DNA of 64,000 nucleotides from Bombiscardovia apis. GTDB taxonomy: Bacteria; Actinomycetota; Actinomycetes; Actinomycetales; Bifidobacteriaceae. Position 1 is the stretch's first letter. Each line of letters starts with the position of its first letter. The notes under the pieces were generated by a model, which saw nothing but the letters and a program-made list of their open reading frames with translations, ran no database searches and was not told where the DNA came from. Where the stretch lies: NCBI RefSeq assembly GCF_033095945.1, contig NZ_AP026800.1:1240001-1304000 (forward strand). The letters are read 5' to 3'. Made by a program: the position numbers and the translations under genes. This document shows, piece by piece, positions 18,478-34,155 of the stretch.

Positions 18478-19788
18478 GTGCGCTGGTTGAGAGAGTTTAT
18501 GAGTTTGCCGGTTTACCTGCGCTCTATGCTCATCGTTGATCTGATATGCAGTTTTGGCTCCGGGCTCGTCTGGCCTATCGAGCTCCTGTTCGCTACCCAC
18601 TCCTTGGGCGCCAGCATGAGTCAGGCGACTATCACGGTCACCTGTAGTGCTGTCGGTGCGCTTATTTCCAATCCGGTTGTGGGCTGGCTTTCCGACAAGC
18701 GCTCAGCTTGGACTGCTATGTATTTAGCTATGACTTTCGCCATCATCGGCCCGCTCATTTTTGCTCTTGCGCAGACCTTCCCGGTAGCCTTAGTGGCTGC
18801 CTTCATCTCTGGCTTGGGCATCGGACAGGCCACGGCTTGGACCAGCATTTTGACCCAGATTTCAAGTGAGGAGAACCACTCCATCGTCTACGGCATTAAC
18901 CAGGCGGAGATGAATCTGGGCGTTGGCCTTGGCGCTGCTGTGGGCGGTCTCGTCGCTGCGAGCGGTTCCGATCTCCTCTACCGATTGAGCTTTGCTGGCC
19001 GAGCTGCGGGCTTCGCTTTCGTAGTCGTAGCACTTATGTTTTTAGACAGGCACTACCAGCTTCGAACCATCACTGCTAACAGGATGTTCCAAGCTCGACA
19101 GATCTCGGTATCAGGCGCAGCAGCTCCGTCTCAGGGCGAGCACCCAACCATTGCTGGCGCAGGCCCACTCCCCCGCGTTATGCTGACAATGGGTATGCTG
19201 ACTATCGCCGCCTTGTTTATGAATATCTTCGGCTATTCTCAAATCGACGCAGGGCTCGTCACCACTATCATCTCTGACGCTCACATTCCGTCGTGGTCGC
19301 TGGCTTTGGTAGATGTCTTTAACACTGCAGCAGTAGTAACGCTCAATGTGATCTTCTTGCCTAGGCTCAAGAATAAAAACCACATACGAATTCTGCGCTC
19401 GGTTCCCTTGTTCTGGGCAGCTGCCTGGTTCCTCGTTGACTTCGGCTTATCACGCCCTCAACCCATGCTTGCCTTGGCTATTGCCTGCTTCGGTATCGCC
19501 GTCTTTGGGCTGGGCGAAGTTATGCTCGGCATTTCCCAGCCGGTGGTGGCTGCCAAGCTAGCAGGCCCTCGTTTTAGCGGTCGCCTCTTTGGCTTCATTA
19601 ACATGGCCCAATCTTTAGGGTACATTTTTGGTCCCCTATTCGCCTCCTTCATCCTTGATAGGAAAACGGTTCTTCCCCTGCTCTCCACCTGCGCGGTTGC
19701 CTTGCTTATCTGCTCGCTGCCTTGGCTGCTGGCCATTCGTTTGCCCTCACAGACGGACACAAATGCAAGCCCGGTGCCCACGGCTTAA
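18478..19788 (+). CDS. MFS transporter
   Basis: This is a 436-residue integral membrane protein with about twelve hydrophobic segments and the major facilitator motif between segments 2 and 3 (GWLSDKRSAWTAMY). The substrate is unknown. The second half shows a duplicated six-helix arrangement after a hydrophilic loop near residues 200-230. The start is GTG at 18478 with AAAGGAG eight bases upstream. A direct repeat of TTTGTAAGTA lies at 18445-18464, just before the ribosome site. It is flanked by terminators on both sides and so is transcribed alone. Confidence 0.9.
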   Translation: MRWLREFMSLPVYLRSMLIVDLICSFGSGLVWPIELLFATHSLGASMSQATITVTCSAVGALISNPVVGWLSDKRSAWTAMYLAMTFAIIGPLIFALAQTFPVALVAAFISGLGIGQATAWTSILTQISSEENHSIVYGINQAEMNLGVGLGAAVGGLVAASGSDLLYRLSFAGRAAGFAFVVVALMFLDRHYQLRTITANRMFQARQISVSGAAAPSQGEHPTIAGAGPLPRVMLTMGMLTIAALFMNIFGYSQIDAGLVTTIISDAHIPSWSLALVDVFNTAAVVTLNVIFLPRLKNKNHIRILRSVPLFWAAAWFLVDFGLSRPQPMLALAIACFGIAVFGLGEVMLGISQPVVAAKLAGPRFSGRLFGFINMAQSLGYIFGPLFASFILDRKTVLPLLSTCAVALLICSLPWLLAIRLPSQTDTNASPVPTA

Positions 19789-19804
19789 AGAGACTACATA
19801 CAAG

Positions 19805-19843
19805 AGTGCCGACAGGCGAGCTCAGGCTTAACCTGTCGGCACT
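19805..19843. terminator. Bidirectional terminator
   Basis: AGTGCCGACAGG (19805-19816) pairs perfectly with CCTGTCGGCACT (19832-19843). It lies between the MFS gene (+) and the convergent ABC ATPase gene (-). Confidence 0.82.
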
Positions 19844-19851
19844 TATTACAT

Positions 19852-20544
19852 CTAGCTGCGCGAGACTGAGACCTTAACCGGCCCTTTCTGCTCCAGCTTG
19901 CCTTCTCGCAAGCGCCAAGTTTTGTCGGCATAATTGGCTACCGACTGCGAGTGCGTAACTACCAGCACGCACTTACCCTCGTCGTGGGCCAGCTTGGCAA
20001 GAATATCCATAATAATGCGCTCGGACTCTTCATCAAGGTTGCCAGTGGGCTCGTCGGCGATGATCACGTCTGGATCATGGGCCAGAGCCCGAGCAATACC
20101 CACACGCTGCTGCTCACCGCCAGACATCTTGAGTACCTTGCGCTTAGCAGTCGGCTCGTCAATACCTAGTTTGGCCAGCAGAGCTAGAGCATCGCCCTTC
20201 TTATCCTTGCTTTTCACACCGCTTATCTGCATGGAAAGCACGACGTTTTCCAGGGCTGAAGCGTTCGTCAGCAGGTTATAACCCTGGAAAATAAGGCCCA
20301 CGCTCTTTGCCCGATAGTCGTCGCGGTCTAGCTTGCTCACGTCTTGATCGCGATACAAGACCCGCCCGCCAGTAGCGGTGTCAAGCCCCGAAACTAAGGA
20401 GAGCAGAGTTGTTTTGCCTGCGCCAGAGCGGCCCATAATCGAAACTAAACTGCCCTCGTCGAAGGAGGCGGTGATGTTCTTGAGTACTTGATTATTGTAT
20501 TTGCCGTAGTGGTAAGACAATTTATCTAAGGCTAAAATGCTCAT
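19852..20544 (-). CDS. ABC transporter ATPase, MacB/LolD type
   Basis: This is the 230-residue ATPase subunit of an exporter or lipoprotein-type ABC system. Walker A is GRSGAGKTT, the signature is MSGGEQQRVGIARA and Walker B is VIIADEPTGNLD followed by a switch His (VVTHS). The start at 20544 (MSILALDKL) has AAGGAAC upstream and lies 9 bases after the stop of the FtsX-like permease, its membrane partner. Together they form a two-gene operon, probably a MacB-like half transporter without a separate periplasmic component. The substrate (peptide, antibiotic or envelope stress signal) cannot be told. Confidence 0.93.
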   Translation of the reverse strand: MSILALDKLSYHYGKYNNQVLKNITASFDEGSLVSIMGRSGAGKTTLLSLVSGLDTATGGRVLYRDQDVSKLDRDDYRAKSVGLIFQGYNLLTNASALENVVLSMQISGVKSKDKKGDALALLAKLGIDEPTAKRKVLKMSGGEQQRVGIARALAHDPDVIIADEPTGNLDEESERIIMDILAKLAHDEGKCVLVVTHSQSVANYADKTWRLREGKLEQKGPVKVSVSRS

Positions 20545-20553
20545 GTTCGTTCC

Positions 20554-21963
20554 TTAGTTTCCTTCCGAAAGAATTCTCCTGGGCTCCCACCGGTTGGTAG
20601 TGGCCACGCTCACCAAGCTAGACAGTAAAACGATGCCCAGTGAGACTCCTACGATTTGGCCAGCGGTCTGACCGGTTAAGCGCGTTTCAATCTTGGGTGG
20701 CTTCACCTCGGCAGCTTCGGAAGTATTGGGCCCCACGATGACCATGCCACCTTCCCCCGGACTCTTCTTCTTGGCTTCTTCTTCCTTCTCATAGGAGGAT
20801 ACTTGGCCCGAGAGCATGGAATCTGCCACAGGCTGAGTAGCGCTGGCACCGATTCCCAATCCGACCGCTAAGCACAGAGCCACAATCACTACAACTTCGC
20901 TGACCAGACCGAGGCTGACCTTGCCCTTCTTCATACCGATAGCCCGCAAAACGCCGATTTCGTAGCGGCGAGAGCGCATCGACATAATCGAAAGCAGCAG
21001 GAGCACAATAGCGCCCAGAGCAACTACCAGAATCAGGAAGATGGTCGTCACCTTTTGCAAGCTCTCCAAGGGGGCTGTGGCCTTGCGATAGGCTGCTTCG
21101 TCGGTCGTAACCTTGTAGGTGTCTGGCAAACCCTTCTTGACAATTTCCTTGCGGAAGTCGTCTAACATGTCAGGGTTCTTCAAGTAGTAGTCCGCTTCCA
21201 TGGTGCCGGAATTGCCGAAGATGCTCAAGCCAAGAGCGGTGTCTTGCGAGGTGATGATTTCGTTTTTACGATTAGAGAAAGCATCCTTGAAGGGCATATC
21301 TTGCTTGGAGGTCGTAGCATCCGCATAAATGCCCGAAATGCGTAGGGTAGAAGGCGTAGACTTCTTATCCATGCCCTTAACGGTAATCTTGTCGCCAATT
21401 TTGAGATTGTTGAGCTTGGCCACATCTTCGCTAATCAGGCAGTCATCTTTAGCTGAATACATCTTGCCTTCGCGAATCTGCCGCTTGCCAGAAGTGAAAT
21501 CATCTGAAATTGAGGGGCTGTTATATCCCAAAATCTTGCCGGTGGGCATCGTCACATCTTTGCCCTCAGGGGAGCCCATGGAATCACCGGAGCTCATAAT
21601 GGTCTTCCCCCCACCATTATCAGCATCCTGATCCACCATCTTAAGATTATCAGGATTTACCGGGATATTGGCAGTATAGATGCTTTTTTGAATGAGCGAG
21701 GACTTACCAAAATCTACAACCTGCTTAGGAGAAGGCGGCCCTCCTGTCTGCTGCTTACCCGGCCCCACTTTGTCGAAGTCGGGCGAGAGCGTGACCTTGG
21801 AGCCGTATTGGTTGCGGTAGTTGGTAATCAACTCGCTGGAGGCCCCGCGAATGAGCAAGCCCATGGTCGAGATAATGATTATGGCGAGAGCAATAAGAGC
21901 AAAGAGTAGGTTTTTACCCTTATTCCTCCATATATTTTTGAGTGCGTTGGTAAAGATATACAA
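20554..21963 (-). CDS. FtsX/MacB-type ABC permease
   Basis: This is a 469-residue membrane subunit. One transmembrane helix lies at residues 18-38, then a large extracellular MacB periplasmic-core-like domain (about 40-300), then three helices at the C-terminal end with the FtsX motif near MRSRRYEIGVLRAIGMKKGKV. An unusual Lys/Glu/Pro-rich extracellular insert (EKEEEAKKKSPGEGG) lies between the last two helices. The start is TTG at 21963 with AAGGGG seven bases before it; the next in-frame Met is inside the first helix. A pair of 14-base direct repeats upstream may be an operator. Confidence 0.9.
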   Translation of the reverse strand: MYIFTNALKNIWRNKGKNLLFALIALAIIIISTMGLLIRGASSELITNYRNQYGSKVTLSPDFDKVGPGKQQTGGPPSPKQVVDFGKSSLIQKSIYTANIPVNPDNLKMVDQDADNGGGKTIMSSGDSMGSPEGKDVTMPTGKILGYNSPSISDDFTSGKRQIREGKMYSAKDDCLISEDVAKLNNLKIGDKITVKGMDKKSTPSTLRISGIYADATTSKQDMPFKDAFSNRKNEIITSQDTALGLSIFGNSGTMEADYYLKNPDMLDDFRKEIVKKGLPDTYKVTTDEAAYRKATAPLESLQKVTTIFLILVVALGAIVLLLLSIMSMRSRRYEIGVLRAIGMKKGKVSLGLVSEVVVIVALCLAVGLGIGASATQPVADSMLSGQVSSYEKEEEAKKKSPGEGGMVIVGPNTSEAAEVKPPKIETRLTGQTAGQIVGVSLGIVLLSSLVSVATTNRWEPRRILSEGN

Positions 21964-22030
21964 GTCATATCCCCTTCATCGTTTCAGCGTTCGTGTCATT
22001 TTTGGTGACCAAAGTTACACTATTGGAGCT

Positions 22031-22066
22031 AACCGGGAGCTAGCCTAGAGTTAACCGGAAGCTAGC
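22031..22066. promoter_or_regulatory. Tandem 14-base direct repeats, candidate operator
   Basis: AACCGGGAGCTAGC at 22031-22044 and AACCGGAAGCTAGC at 22053-22066 are 22 bases apart start to start, two helical turns. They lie about 70-100 bases upstream of the ABC exporter operon. This is a plausible binding site for a response regulator or repressor. No regulator gene is adjacent. Confidence 0.45.
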
Positions 22067-22111
22067 TGAGCCTTACCTTAGACTTTGCTGGGAGCGAAAA
22101 GTGCATACAAG

Positions 22112-22146
22112 AAAGCCCGGCAATCGCAAGGACTGCCGGGCTTTTG
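22112..22146 (-). terminator. Terminator of the secreted-protein gene
   Basis: AAAGCCCGGCA pairs with TGCCGGGCTTT around a short loop, 25 bases beyond the stop of the leftward gene at 22170. The run TTTCTTG follows on the minus strand. Confidence 0.78.
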
Positions 22147-22169
22147 CAAGCACAAAGCTGGGCTTGGGC

Positions 22170-22889
22170 TTATTGCAAGATGTATACCGCATTCATGAAG
22201 TCTTGATAAGACATAACCGATATAGGGCCGCCAGAATGGTTGATTAAGCGGTTGTGGCTGGTATCTTCACCCGGATACCCTGCGCCCACACCCTGAGGGA
22301 AGAGCGTATAGGCTACGGCGTTGCCATTGTGAGGCTCCATAATCAATTCGAGTGCGCCGGCCACCTGCCCTGAAGCTCCCGGCCCTCCCGTCTGCACGCT
22401 CTGAATATGGCTGCCGAAGCTGTCTGCTTCAATAGAGCAGTTCACGGCCAAGCTGGCCTTACCGCCCTGAGCATTGACATAGGTGCCCTGATAGGCAGCA
22501 CAGTTGCCTGCTGGGTCCGGCTGAGGCGCGCCCGGATCAGGCTGAGGCGCACCAGGATCGGTTTGACCAGCCGAAGATGGATCTGAGGGTTGCGCGCTAC
22601 TAGTAGGAGATGCCGGATTTACCTTCAGCGCAGAATCTGATGCTTGGGTCTTGGCCTTTTGCGAAGCCTGAGCTTTTTCAGAAGCTTTTCGAGAACTCTC
22701 ACTTGCCGAAGCCGAGGCTTGAGCTTGAACTTGGGAGTTGTGTGAGCTCACAGCCCAAGCGCTAGTAGCACCCGCTGCAATCACCACAACAGCAACAATG
22801 CACAGCAGCACTATCCGCCGCTTGGAGCGCCCGGCCTCACTTTCAGCCGAGTCCTCACTGATATGGCTTCCGCCCTCTGGTCGGCTCAT
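22170..22889 (-). CDS. Membrane-anchored protein with low-complexity linker, unknown
   Basis: The 239-residue protein starts with a short charged cytoplasmic segment and one transmembrane helix (about residues 26-47). A long Ala/Ser/Gln/Lys-rich linker with a duplicated DPGAPQP unit follows to about residue 128. A small C-terminal domain of about 110 residues contains two Cys (NCAAYQG and VNCSIE), which could form a disulfide outside the cell. The start at 22889 has GGGGAGG five bases upstream. I do not recognise the C-terminal domain with confidence. The shape suggests an extracellular sensor or binding domain tethered to the membrane. It stands alone with its own terminator. Confidence 0.8.
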   Translation of the reverse strand: MSRPEGGSHISEDSAESEAGRSKRRIVLLCIVAVVVIAAGATSAWAVSSHNSQVQAQASASASESSRKASEKAQASQKAKTQASDSALKVNPASPTSSAQPSDPSSAGQTDPGAPQPDPGAPQPDPAGNCAAYQGTYVNAQGGKASLAVNCSIEADSFGSHIQSVQTGGPGASGQVAGALELIMEPHNGNAVAYTLFPQGVGAGYPGEDTSHNRLINHSGGPISVMSYQDFMNAVYILQ

Positions 22890-23000
22890 ATCAACCTCCC
22901 CTTCTCAAGTCTTGCATCTTTAGCTTCCAGTGTATGCATAAGTTGGGGCGAGCGGACATGGAAGCTGAGAATGTGGTCGAATGTGCACACTCTGCACAAC

Positions 23001-24182
23001 CTACTCAGGTTGAGCGCTTGCACCAGATTCCATCAGCTGCTTAGCCAAGTGCTTAAACTGATCTGCCAAGGCACTGCTGTCGAGCGAGCCGTCTGCACGC
23101 AAGACCGCAGGTCGCCCCGACTCCCCTACCGTTCTGACACTCGGCTCCAAGGGCAGCTGGGCCATAAGCGGCACTTGGTAGTCTAAGGCTTGCGTCAGCT
23201 GGTCAGCCACCCGCTGGCCGCCGCCCTGTCCAAAGATGCGCAGGCACTCGCCTTCATGGTCATACCAAGACATGTTCTCTACCACGCCCCGCACCGTCGT
23301 AGGCACCTGAAGGGCCACTAAGCCACTGCGCACGGCAACATCAGAGGCCGAAGGCTGAGGAGTGGTCACTATGACTAGTTCGGCATTGGGCAGGGCTTGG
23401 GCCACAGAAATAGCCATATCTCCGGTGCCGGGGGCCAAATCTAAGACTAAAACGTCGGGCTCTCCCCACCACACGTCGCTCAAGAATTGTTCAAGGGAGC
23501 GTTGCAGCCGAGGCCCCCGCCAAAGTATGGCCCGCTCAGCGCCAGCAAACATGCCAATGGAGATAAGTTTGACCCCCCAAGCAGTAACTGGCATAAGCAT
23601 ACCGTTCAAGTTGGTGGGCTGGGAATGAACGCCGAAGAGTCCGGGCAGGGAGAAGCCGTAAATGTCAGCGTCGATTGCAGCGGTGTCGTATCCCAAGGCT
23701 GCGAAGGTGGCAGCAAGATTGGCAGCAACCGAAGATTTACCTACTCCCCCCTTGCCTGATGCAACGGCGAAAATGCGCGTCTTGCTGTTGGACTTCGTGA
23801 AGGGATTGGCCCGGCGTTCGGCCTTGAGTTGGTCCACTAAACCGCTGAGCTTTTCCTGACTCATCGACGAAACTTCTTGACGGGGGCGCAATATAGCTTT
23901 GGGATAAGAGGTGACCGCAGTATTGATGCGCTCGGCTATGGTTGCGGTCAGCGGGCAGCCCTCAATGGTGAGTTCTACATAGACCGTCACGTCGAAAATG
24001 GGCTGAGTGGGGCCGCCGATGCTTTCTGGGCCGATACCGGCAGGCTCAACTTCTATATCGGTAATCATCCCTAAATCAGTGACTGAGCGCCCAAGTTCGG
24101 GGTCGATAACCTGACTGAGACGAGCGAAAACGTCGGACTTAATCCGCCTAGCGTAAGCTTCCAAATCGGATTGTGCCAGCAT
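23001..24182 (-). CDS. mrp: Mrp/ApbC-family iron-sulfur carrier ATPase
   Basis: This P-loop ATPase of the MinD/Mrp class is thought to carry or load iron-sulfur clusters. The N-terminal MIP18/DUF59 domain covers about residues 10-105, and the ATPase domain begins with ASGKGGVGKSSVA. Walker B is LVLDLAPGTGD. In place of the C-terminal CxxC that binds a cluster in many homologues, this protein shows only one Cys at the expected place (HEGECLRIFGQGGG). The start at 24182 (MLAQSDLEAYARRI) is fixed by GAGGAGGG; the longer frame to 24323 has no support. It lies next to ligA on the same strand, 160 bases away. Confidence 0.9.
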   Translation of the reverse strand: MLAQSDLEAYARRIKSDVFARLSQVIDPELGRSVTDLGMITDIEVEPAGIGPESIGGPTQPIFDVTVYVELTIEGCPLTATIAERINTAVTSYPKAILRPRQEVSSMSQEKLSGLVDQLKAERRANPFTKSNSKTRIFAVASGKGGVGKSSVAANLAATFAALGYDTAAIDADIYGFSLPGLFGVHSQPTNLNGMLMPVTAWGVKLISIGMFAGAERAILWRGPRLQRSLEQFLSDVWWGEPDVLVLDLAPGTGDMAISVAQALPNAELVIVTTPQPSASDVAVRSGLVALQVPTTVRGVVENMSWYDHEGECLRIFGQGGGQRVADQLTQALDYQVPLMAQLPLEPSVRTVGESGRPAVLRADGSLDSSALADQFKHLAKQLMESGASAQPE

Positions 24183-24342
24183 GACCCTCCTCGTGCGCCC
24201 TAGCGCTGCCTGTAAAGTTTTCGCCAACCAGCTCGCCCGGAAGCGAACTAGTATTGCATCCAGCCTAGCCGCTGCAAGCCAAGCCCGCCAGAGCCTTCTT
24301 GTCTCGCAGCCAGCACGGCTCAACTGCGAGACAAGGTAATGA

Positions 24343-30556
<6,214 letters not shown>

Positions 30557-30605
30557 ATTTTCATTCTCCCCGGTCTTCCAGACATCCAGCTTATAGAATA
30601 AAGAT

Positions 30606-32891
30606 GTGCACATAGCTTTATCTCACCCCCGATCGGCGCCAAGCTGGGCCCGCAAGGCACTCCTTGCGCTGTTGATTATTCTCACTATCGAATGCGCGGT
30701 TTTCAACCTGCCCCACTGGCGTTCCTTGGCCTCTGCCAATGCCAATGCTTCGGCCAACTCAACTTCGGCCAGCCAGTCTCAAATAGCTTTGGGCAAGGGC
30801 TTGGTCCGTCTCAAAGATGGGGCCTTGCTCGTTTCCGACCCCACTCAGGCTTATATAGAGGCTCCGGGCGCTCAATCTTTGAACTATGTGCAAGTAGTTC
30901 CAGCCCAAACAGCAGACGGAGGTAGGCTCAAACTCACCGCAGACGAAAACAAACACGCCGTTTGGAAGGTCCATATTCGCCTCGATGTACAACCCAAGTC
31001 TTCTCAGCAATGGGAGCCAGCCGGTTCGAGCATGGTCAATCCCACCGTGCCCGGCTCGCTCTATGTAAAGAACCGCAGCCAGATTGACCAGGCTCAGCGG
31101 GTGCGTTTATGGATTAGTGAAGAATATAAGGCTGTGGTAGCCCTTGACTCACTCGAAGTCAACCCGCGCATTCCTTTCTCTTTCAATCTGGCTCGGGTAG
31201 TGCTTATGGCCTTGTTTGCAGCGCTTATCATTGCCCTGTCACCACGTTCCAAGCTCTGGCGGGTGCGTCTCAACACCGGCAGCCGAACCCAACGCTGGGC
31301 ACTGTGGGTGCCGCTCCTAGCTATGGTTCTATGGTGCGCTTCCACCGTTGCCACTCAAGTAAACGGCTTTACGGTCAGGACCTACCATGATCCGGGCGCA
31401 TACACTTACGATTTCAACCAGTATGGTCACTTGGCAGACGCTTTTATTTCCGGCCAATCTTGGCTCAACCTGCCCGTGCCCGACCATCTTTCCTCTATCA
31501 ACCCTTACGACGTGTACGCCCGCGAACGCCTACTCGCAACTGGCGAAGAGCCCATTTTTTGGGATCACGTATTCTACGAAGGCCATTGGTATTCCTACTT
31601 TGGCCCCCTGCCAGCCCTGCTCATTTTCGCCCCCTACCGGCTAGTCACATCCCTCTTCGTGCCCGGTGGCCTCATGCTACCCACGCCCGCCGCCTGCGCC
31701 TTACTTATAGCTGGCTTCACAATCTTTTCTTCCCTGCTGGTGGTGCGACTGATTCGCCGCTTCCTACCCGAAGCCAGCCTAGCTGCCACTATTATGGCCC
31801 TGCTCACCTTTACTGCCGGCTCGCAAGTGGTCTACCTGTGGTTCCGCAACAACTTTTACACGGTTCCCTTCGACGCCTCCCTCCTGCTGGTAAGCTTGGG
31901 CCTCTGGTTCTGGCTGGGTGCCCGCCGAGTGCGCATCGCCAACTCGAAAACTTCCCGGGCCTGGACCGCTTCAGATTTGGACCACCAGCACCACAGCGCT
32001 TATGCCAATGCGCAGGTCTATCTTTCCTTGCCCCGCCTTGCTGCAGGCGCTGTAGCCATTAGTGCCACCCTAGGCTGCCGGCAGACTTTTATTCTTAGCG
32101 GTTTGCTCGCCTTCCCTATCTTCGCCGACGAGTTCAAAGCCATGTGGGCAGGCGTGCGTCCAGCCCGGCGTAAGGCCGCCAGCCAGCAGATTCGCCCTGC
32201 TTTTAGCCGCTCTCGTTCGGCAGCCATACTCACCACCGCTCTCCTGCCCGTAATGGCAGTCATAGCTCCGCTCTTGGCTTACAACGCCTGGCGTTTCGGT
32301 TCGGCATTCAACTTTGGTAACACCTACCAAATTACGGTCGTAGACCTAAACACATACAAACCGCCCATGCGCAATTTGGCTTGGCTCGTGGTCTACTATC
32401 TCGCTCTGCCGCTCACACCAACCTCAAGCTTCCCCTACTTGCAGCGCTCCCCTGCCCCGCTATCGGTTTGGCAATATACTGAGCCCGGCCTAGGTGGTCT
32501 CTTCGTCTTGGCACCCATCGTGGCCCTAGCCCTCCTCCTTCTGCTCCTACCTGCGGTACGGCGCAAGCTCAAAGCTGCGCAGAGTCTGCCCTTGATTGCC
32601 AGCATGCTCCTACTGGCCATCGGCCTCATGCTCTTCACTGCCTATATCGCAGGATACGATGCCCGCTACATGCTCGATTTCTCCTGGTTGCTCGCCTTGG
32701 TCGCTGCCCTGCCCATTGCGGCGAGCACCGGCAGCAGCTTCCAGCCCAGCAGCAAGGGAGTCTACATCATTCGAACCGTCCTCTTGCTGTGCTTACTAGC
32801 TACAGTCGTGTTGGCATGCGCGGCAGGTCTGGTCGAGCTGAAATCTAATCCACTCTTCGCGCAAGTGCAAGCCTGGTTCACTGCCCTCTAA
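30606..32891 (+). CDS. Polytopic membrane protein, possible GT-C-type glycosyltransferase
   Basis: The 761-residue protein has an N-terminal transmembrane segment, an extracytoplasmic region to about residue 195 with a Ser/Asn/Ala-rich stretch, and then ten or more hydrophobic segments. The topology (many helices with a loop between the early ones carrying YDFNQYGHLADAF) resembles GT-C enzymes that use lipid-linked sugars, but I see no decisive motif. The start is GTG at 30606. TAGAAT at 30594-30599, six bases upstream and without a ribosome site, suggests a leaderless message. It is divergent from the large unknown gene with only about 50 bases between. It converges on the aminotransferase gene. 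Confidence 0.75.
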   Translation: MHIALSHPRSAPSWARKALLALLIILTIECAVFNLPHWRSLASANANASANSTSASQSQIALGKGLVRLKDGALLVSDPTQAYIEAPGAQSLNYVQVVPAQTADGGRLKLTADENKHAVWKVHIRLDVQPKSSQQWEPAGSSMVNPTVPGSLYVKNRSQIDQAQRVRLWISEEYKAVVALDSLEVNPRIPFSFNLARVVLMALFAALIIALSPRSKLWRVRLNTGSRTQRWALWVPLLAMVLWCASTVATQVNGFTVRTYHDPGAYTYDFNQYGHLADAFISGQSWLNLPVPDHLSSINPYDVYARERLLATGEEPIFWDHVFYEGHWYSYFGPLPALLIFAPYRLVTSLFVPGGLMLPTPAACALLIAGFTIFSSLLVVRLIRRFLPEASLAATIMALLTFTAGSQVVYLWFRNNFYTVPFDASLLLVSLGLWFWLGARRVRIANSKTSRAWTASDLDHQHHSAYANAQVYLSLPRLAAGAVAISATLGCRQTFILSGLLAFPIFADEFKAMWAGVRPARRKAASQQIRPAFSRSRSAAILTTALLPVMAVIAPLLAYNAWRFGSAFNFGNTYQITVVDLNTYKPPMRNLAWLVVYYLALPLTPTSSFPYLQRSPAPLSVWQYTEPGLGGLFVLAPIVALALLLLLLPAVRRKLKAAQSLPLIASMLLLAIGLMLFTAYIAGYDARYMLDFSWLLALVAALPIAASTGSSFQPSSKGVYIIRTVLLLCLLATVVLACAAGLVELKSNPLFAQVQAWFTAL

Positions 32892-32929
32892 GCTCTTGAA
32901 CCCCACCGCAGATACCAAAGGAGCAAAGC

Positions 32930-34087
32930 TTACGACAGCAAAGCCTCAACCGCCTCCAGGAAGCTGCGCACCCCTTCCTCGAAAGCACTGGGCTCCGGCA
33001 ATAGAGACAAGGCAATATAACCGTTGGCGCTCATATCAAAAAAGTAGCCAGGCTGACCGGTAAGACCATAACGCTCAATGAGATACAAGATGAGTTCATT
33101 TTCATCTATTACCGCAGGGAAGCGTAGGAGCACATTCCAACCCGCTTCCGGATGCAGGAGCGAAACAGGACATTGCGGAGCCGCCAATAAGGCTTGCAAG
33201 CGTCCTAGATTAGCCAAGCAGCGCTCCTGCACCAAGTGTGTTTGCGCAGGAACCTGACTGAGCAAGGCAGGAATCTGGTCTGCAACGATGGAACTCATAG
33301 GCAAATAGTCGTCGGCTATGAGGTCAAGCCGGCGCTTGGCCTCCTCCACCTCGTTGCTAAGCCCAGAAACTTGAATCCACCCGACCTTGGCCTGGGGCGC
33401 TGCCAGTATTTTTGAGAAGCCGTCAAGCGCAAAGGTGAGCACGCCCTGCTCGCCTGCCAAGCGCCCACGCCTAGGAAGGGGCTGGAGGCTGTAATCGTAA
33501 AAGACTTCGTCGGCAATAATGGCAATATCGTGCTCTCGGCAGAGCTCTACGATGCGCTCGCGCTCTGGACCATGCAAGTATGAACCGGTGGGATTGTTGG
33601 GATTTATGAGCACTATTGCCCGCACCCGAGAGCCGTCTGACCCCTCAATCAGCTGGGTGAGTCGAGCTAAATCTATGGTCCAAGAACCATCGTATTGCAA
33701 GAGATAGGAACGAGTTTCCAAGCCTTCAAGCTGGGCAATGGACTCAATAAGCGGATAGCCCGGCCTCGGCTCAAGCACTATATCGCCGGGATTGCATAGG
33801 AGTTTCATCAGCCAGGAGTAAGCCTGAGAGGTGGAGCTTAAGAGATACACGTCGCCCGGACTCACCGAACCGCCACGTTGGCTCAAAAAATCGGCGAGAG
33901 CTTGCCGCGCAGTTAATGGACCTCTCGGCTCAGCCCCGTACACCCCTAATTGCGGCAGGCCGAGCCCGTGTTTGGTGGGGTTTGAATCGTTGAGCGAGCG
34001 CAGGGCCCGCCCCTCTTGCGAAGCCCGAGCCTGGGCTTGGGCGATGGGGTTGAGCCGAGTCGAACCTGTTCGGTTAGAAAACTGCAT
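32930..34087 (-). CDS. PLP-dependent aminotransferase, class I/II
   Basis: This is a fold-type I aminotransferase of 385 residues. The cofactor-binding Lys lies in GFSKILAAPQAKVGW. Other landmarks are NPNNPTGSY (conserved Asn-Pro-Thr-Gly), IADEVFYDYSL (Asp and Tyr contacting pyridoxal phosphate) and a C-terminal Arg region. The substrate cannot be assigned; the family includes alanine, aspartate and aromatic enzymes. The start at 34087 has GAGGAG eight bases upstream. It follows ppgK on the same strand with a 68-base gap and may be transcribed with it. Confidence 0.92.
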   Translation of the reverse strand: MQFSNRTGSTRLNPIAQAQARASQEGRALRSLNDSNPTKHGLGLPQLGVYGAEPRGPLTARQALADFLSQRGGSVSPGDVYLLSSTSQAYSWLMKLLCNPGDIVLEPRPGYPLIESIAQLEGLETRSYLLQYDGSWTIDLARLTQLIEGSDGSRVRAIVLINPNNPTGSYLHGPERERIVELCREHDIAIIADEVFYDYSLQPLPRRGRLAGEQGVLTFALDGFSKILAAPQAKVGWIQVSGLSNEVEEAKRRLDLIADDYLPMSSIVADQIPALLSQVPAQTHLVQERCLANLGRLQALLAAPQCPVSLLHPEAGWNVLLRFPAVIDENELILYLIERYGLTGQPGYFFDMSANGYIALSLLPEPSAFEEGVRSFLEAVEALLS

Positions 34088-34155
34088 GCACCCATCTCCT
34101 CAAGCCCGGCAACTTACCTAGCTTTCAGATTGCTCCCACCTAGCGACCGCAGTCC

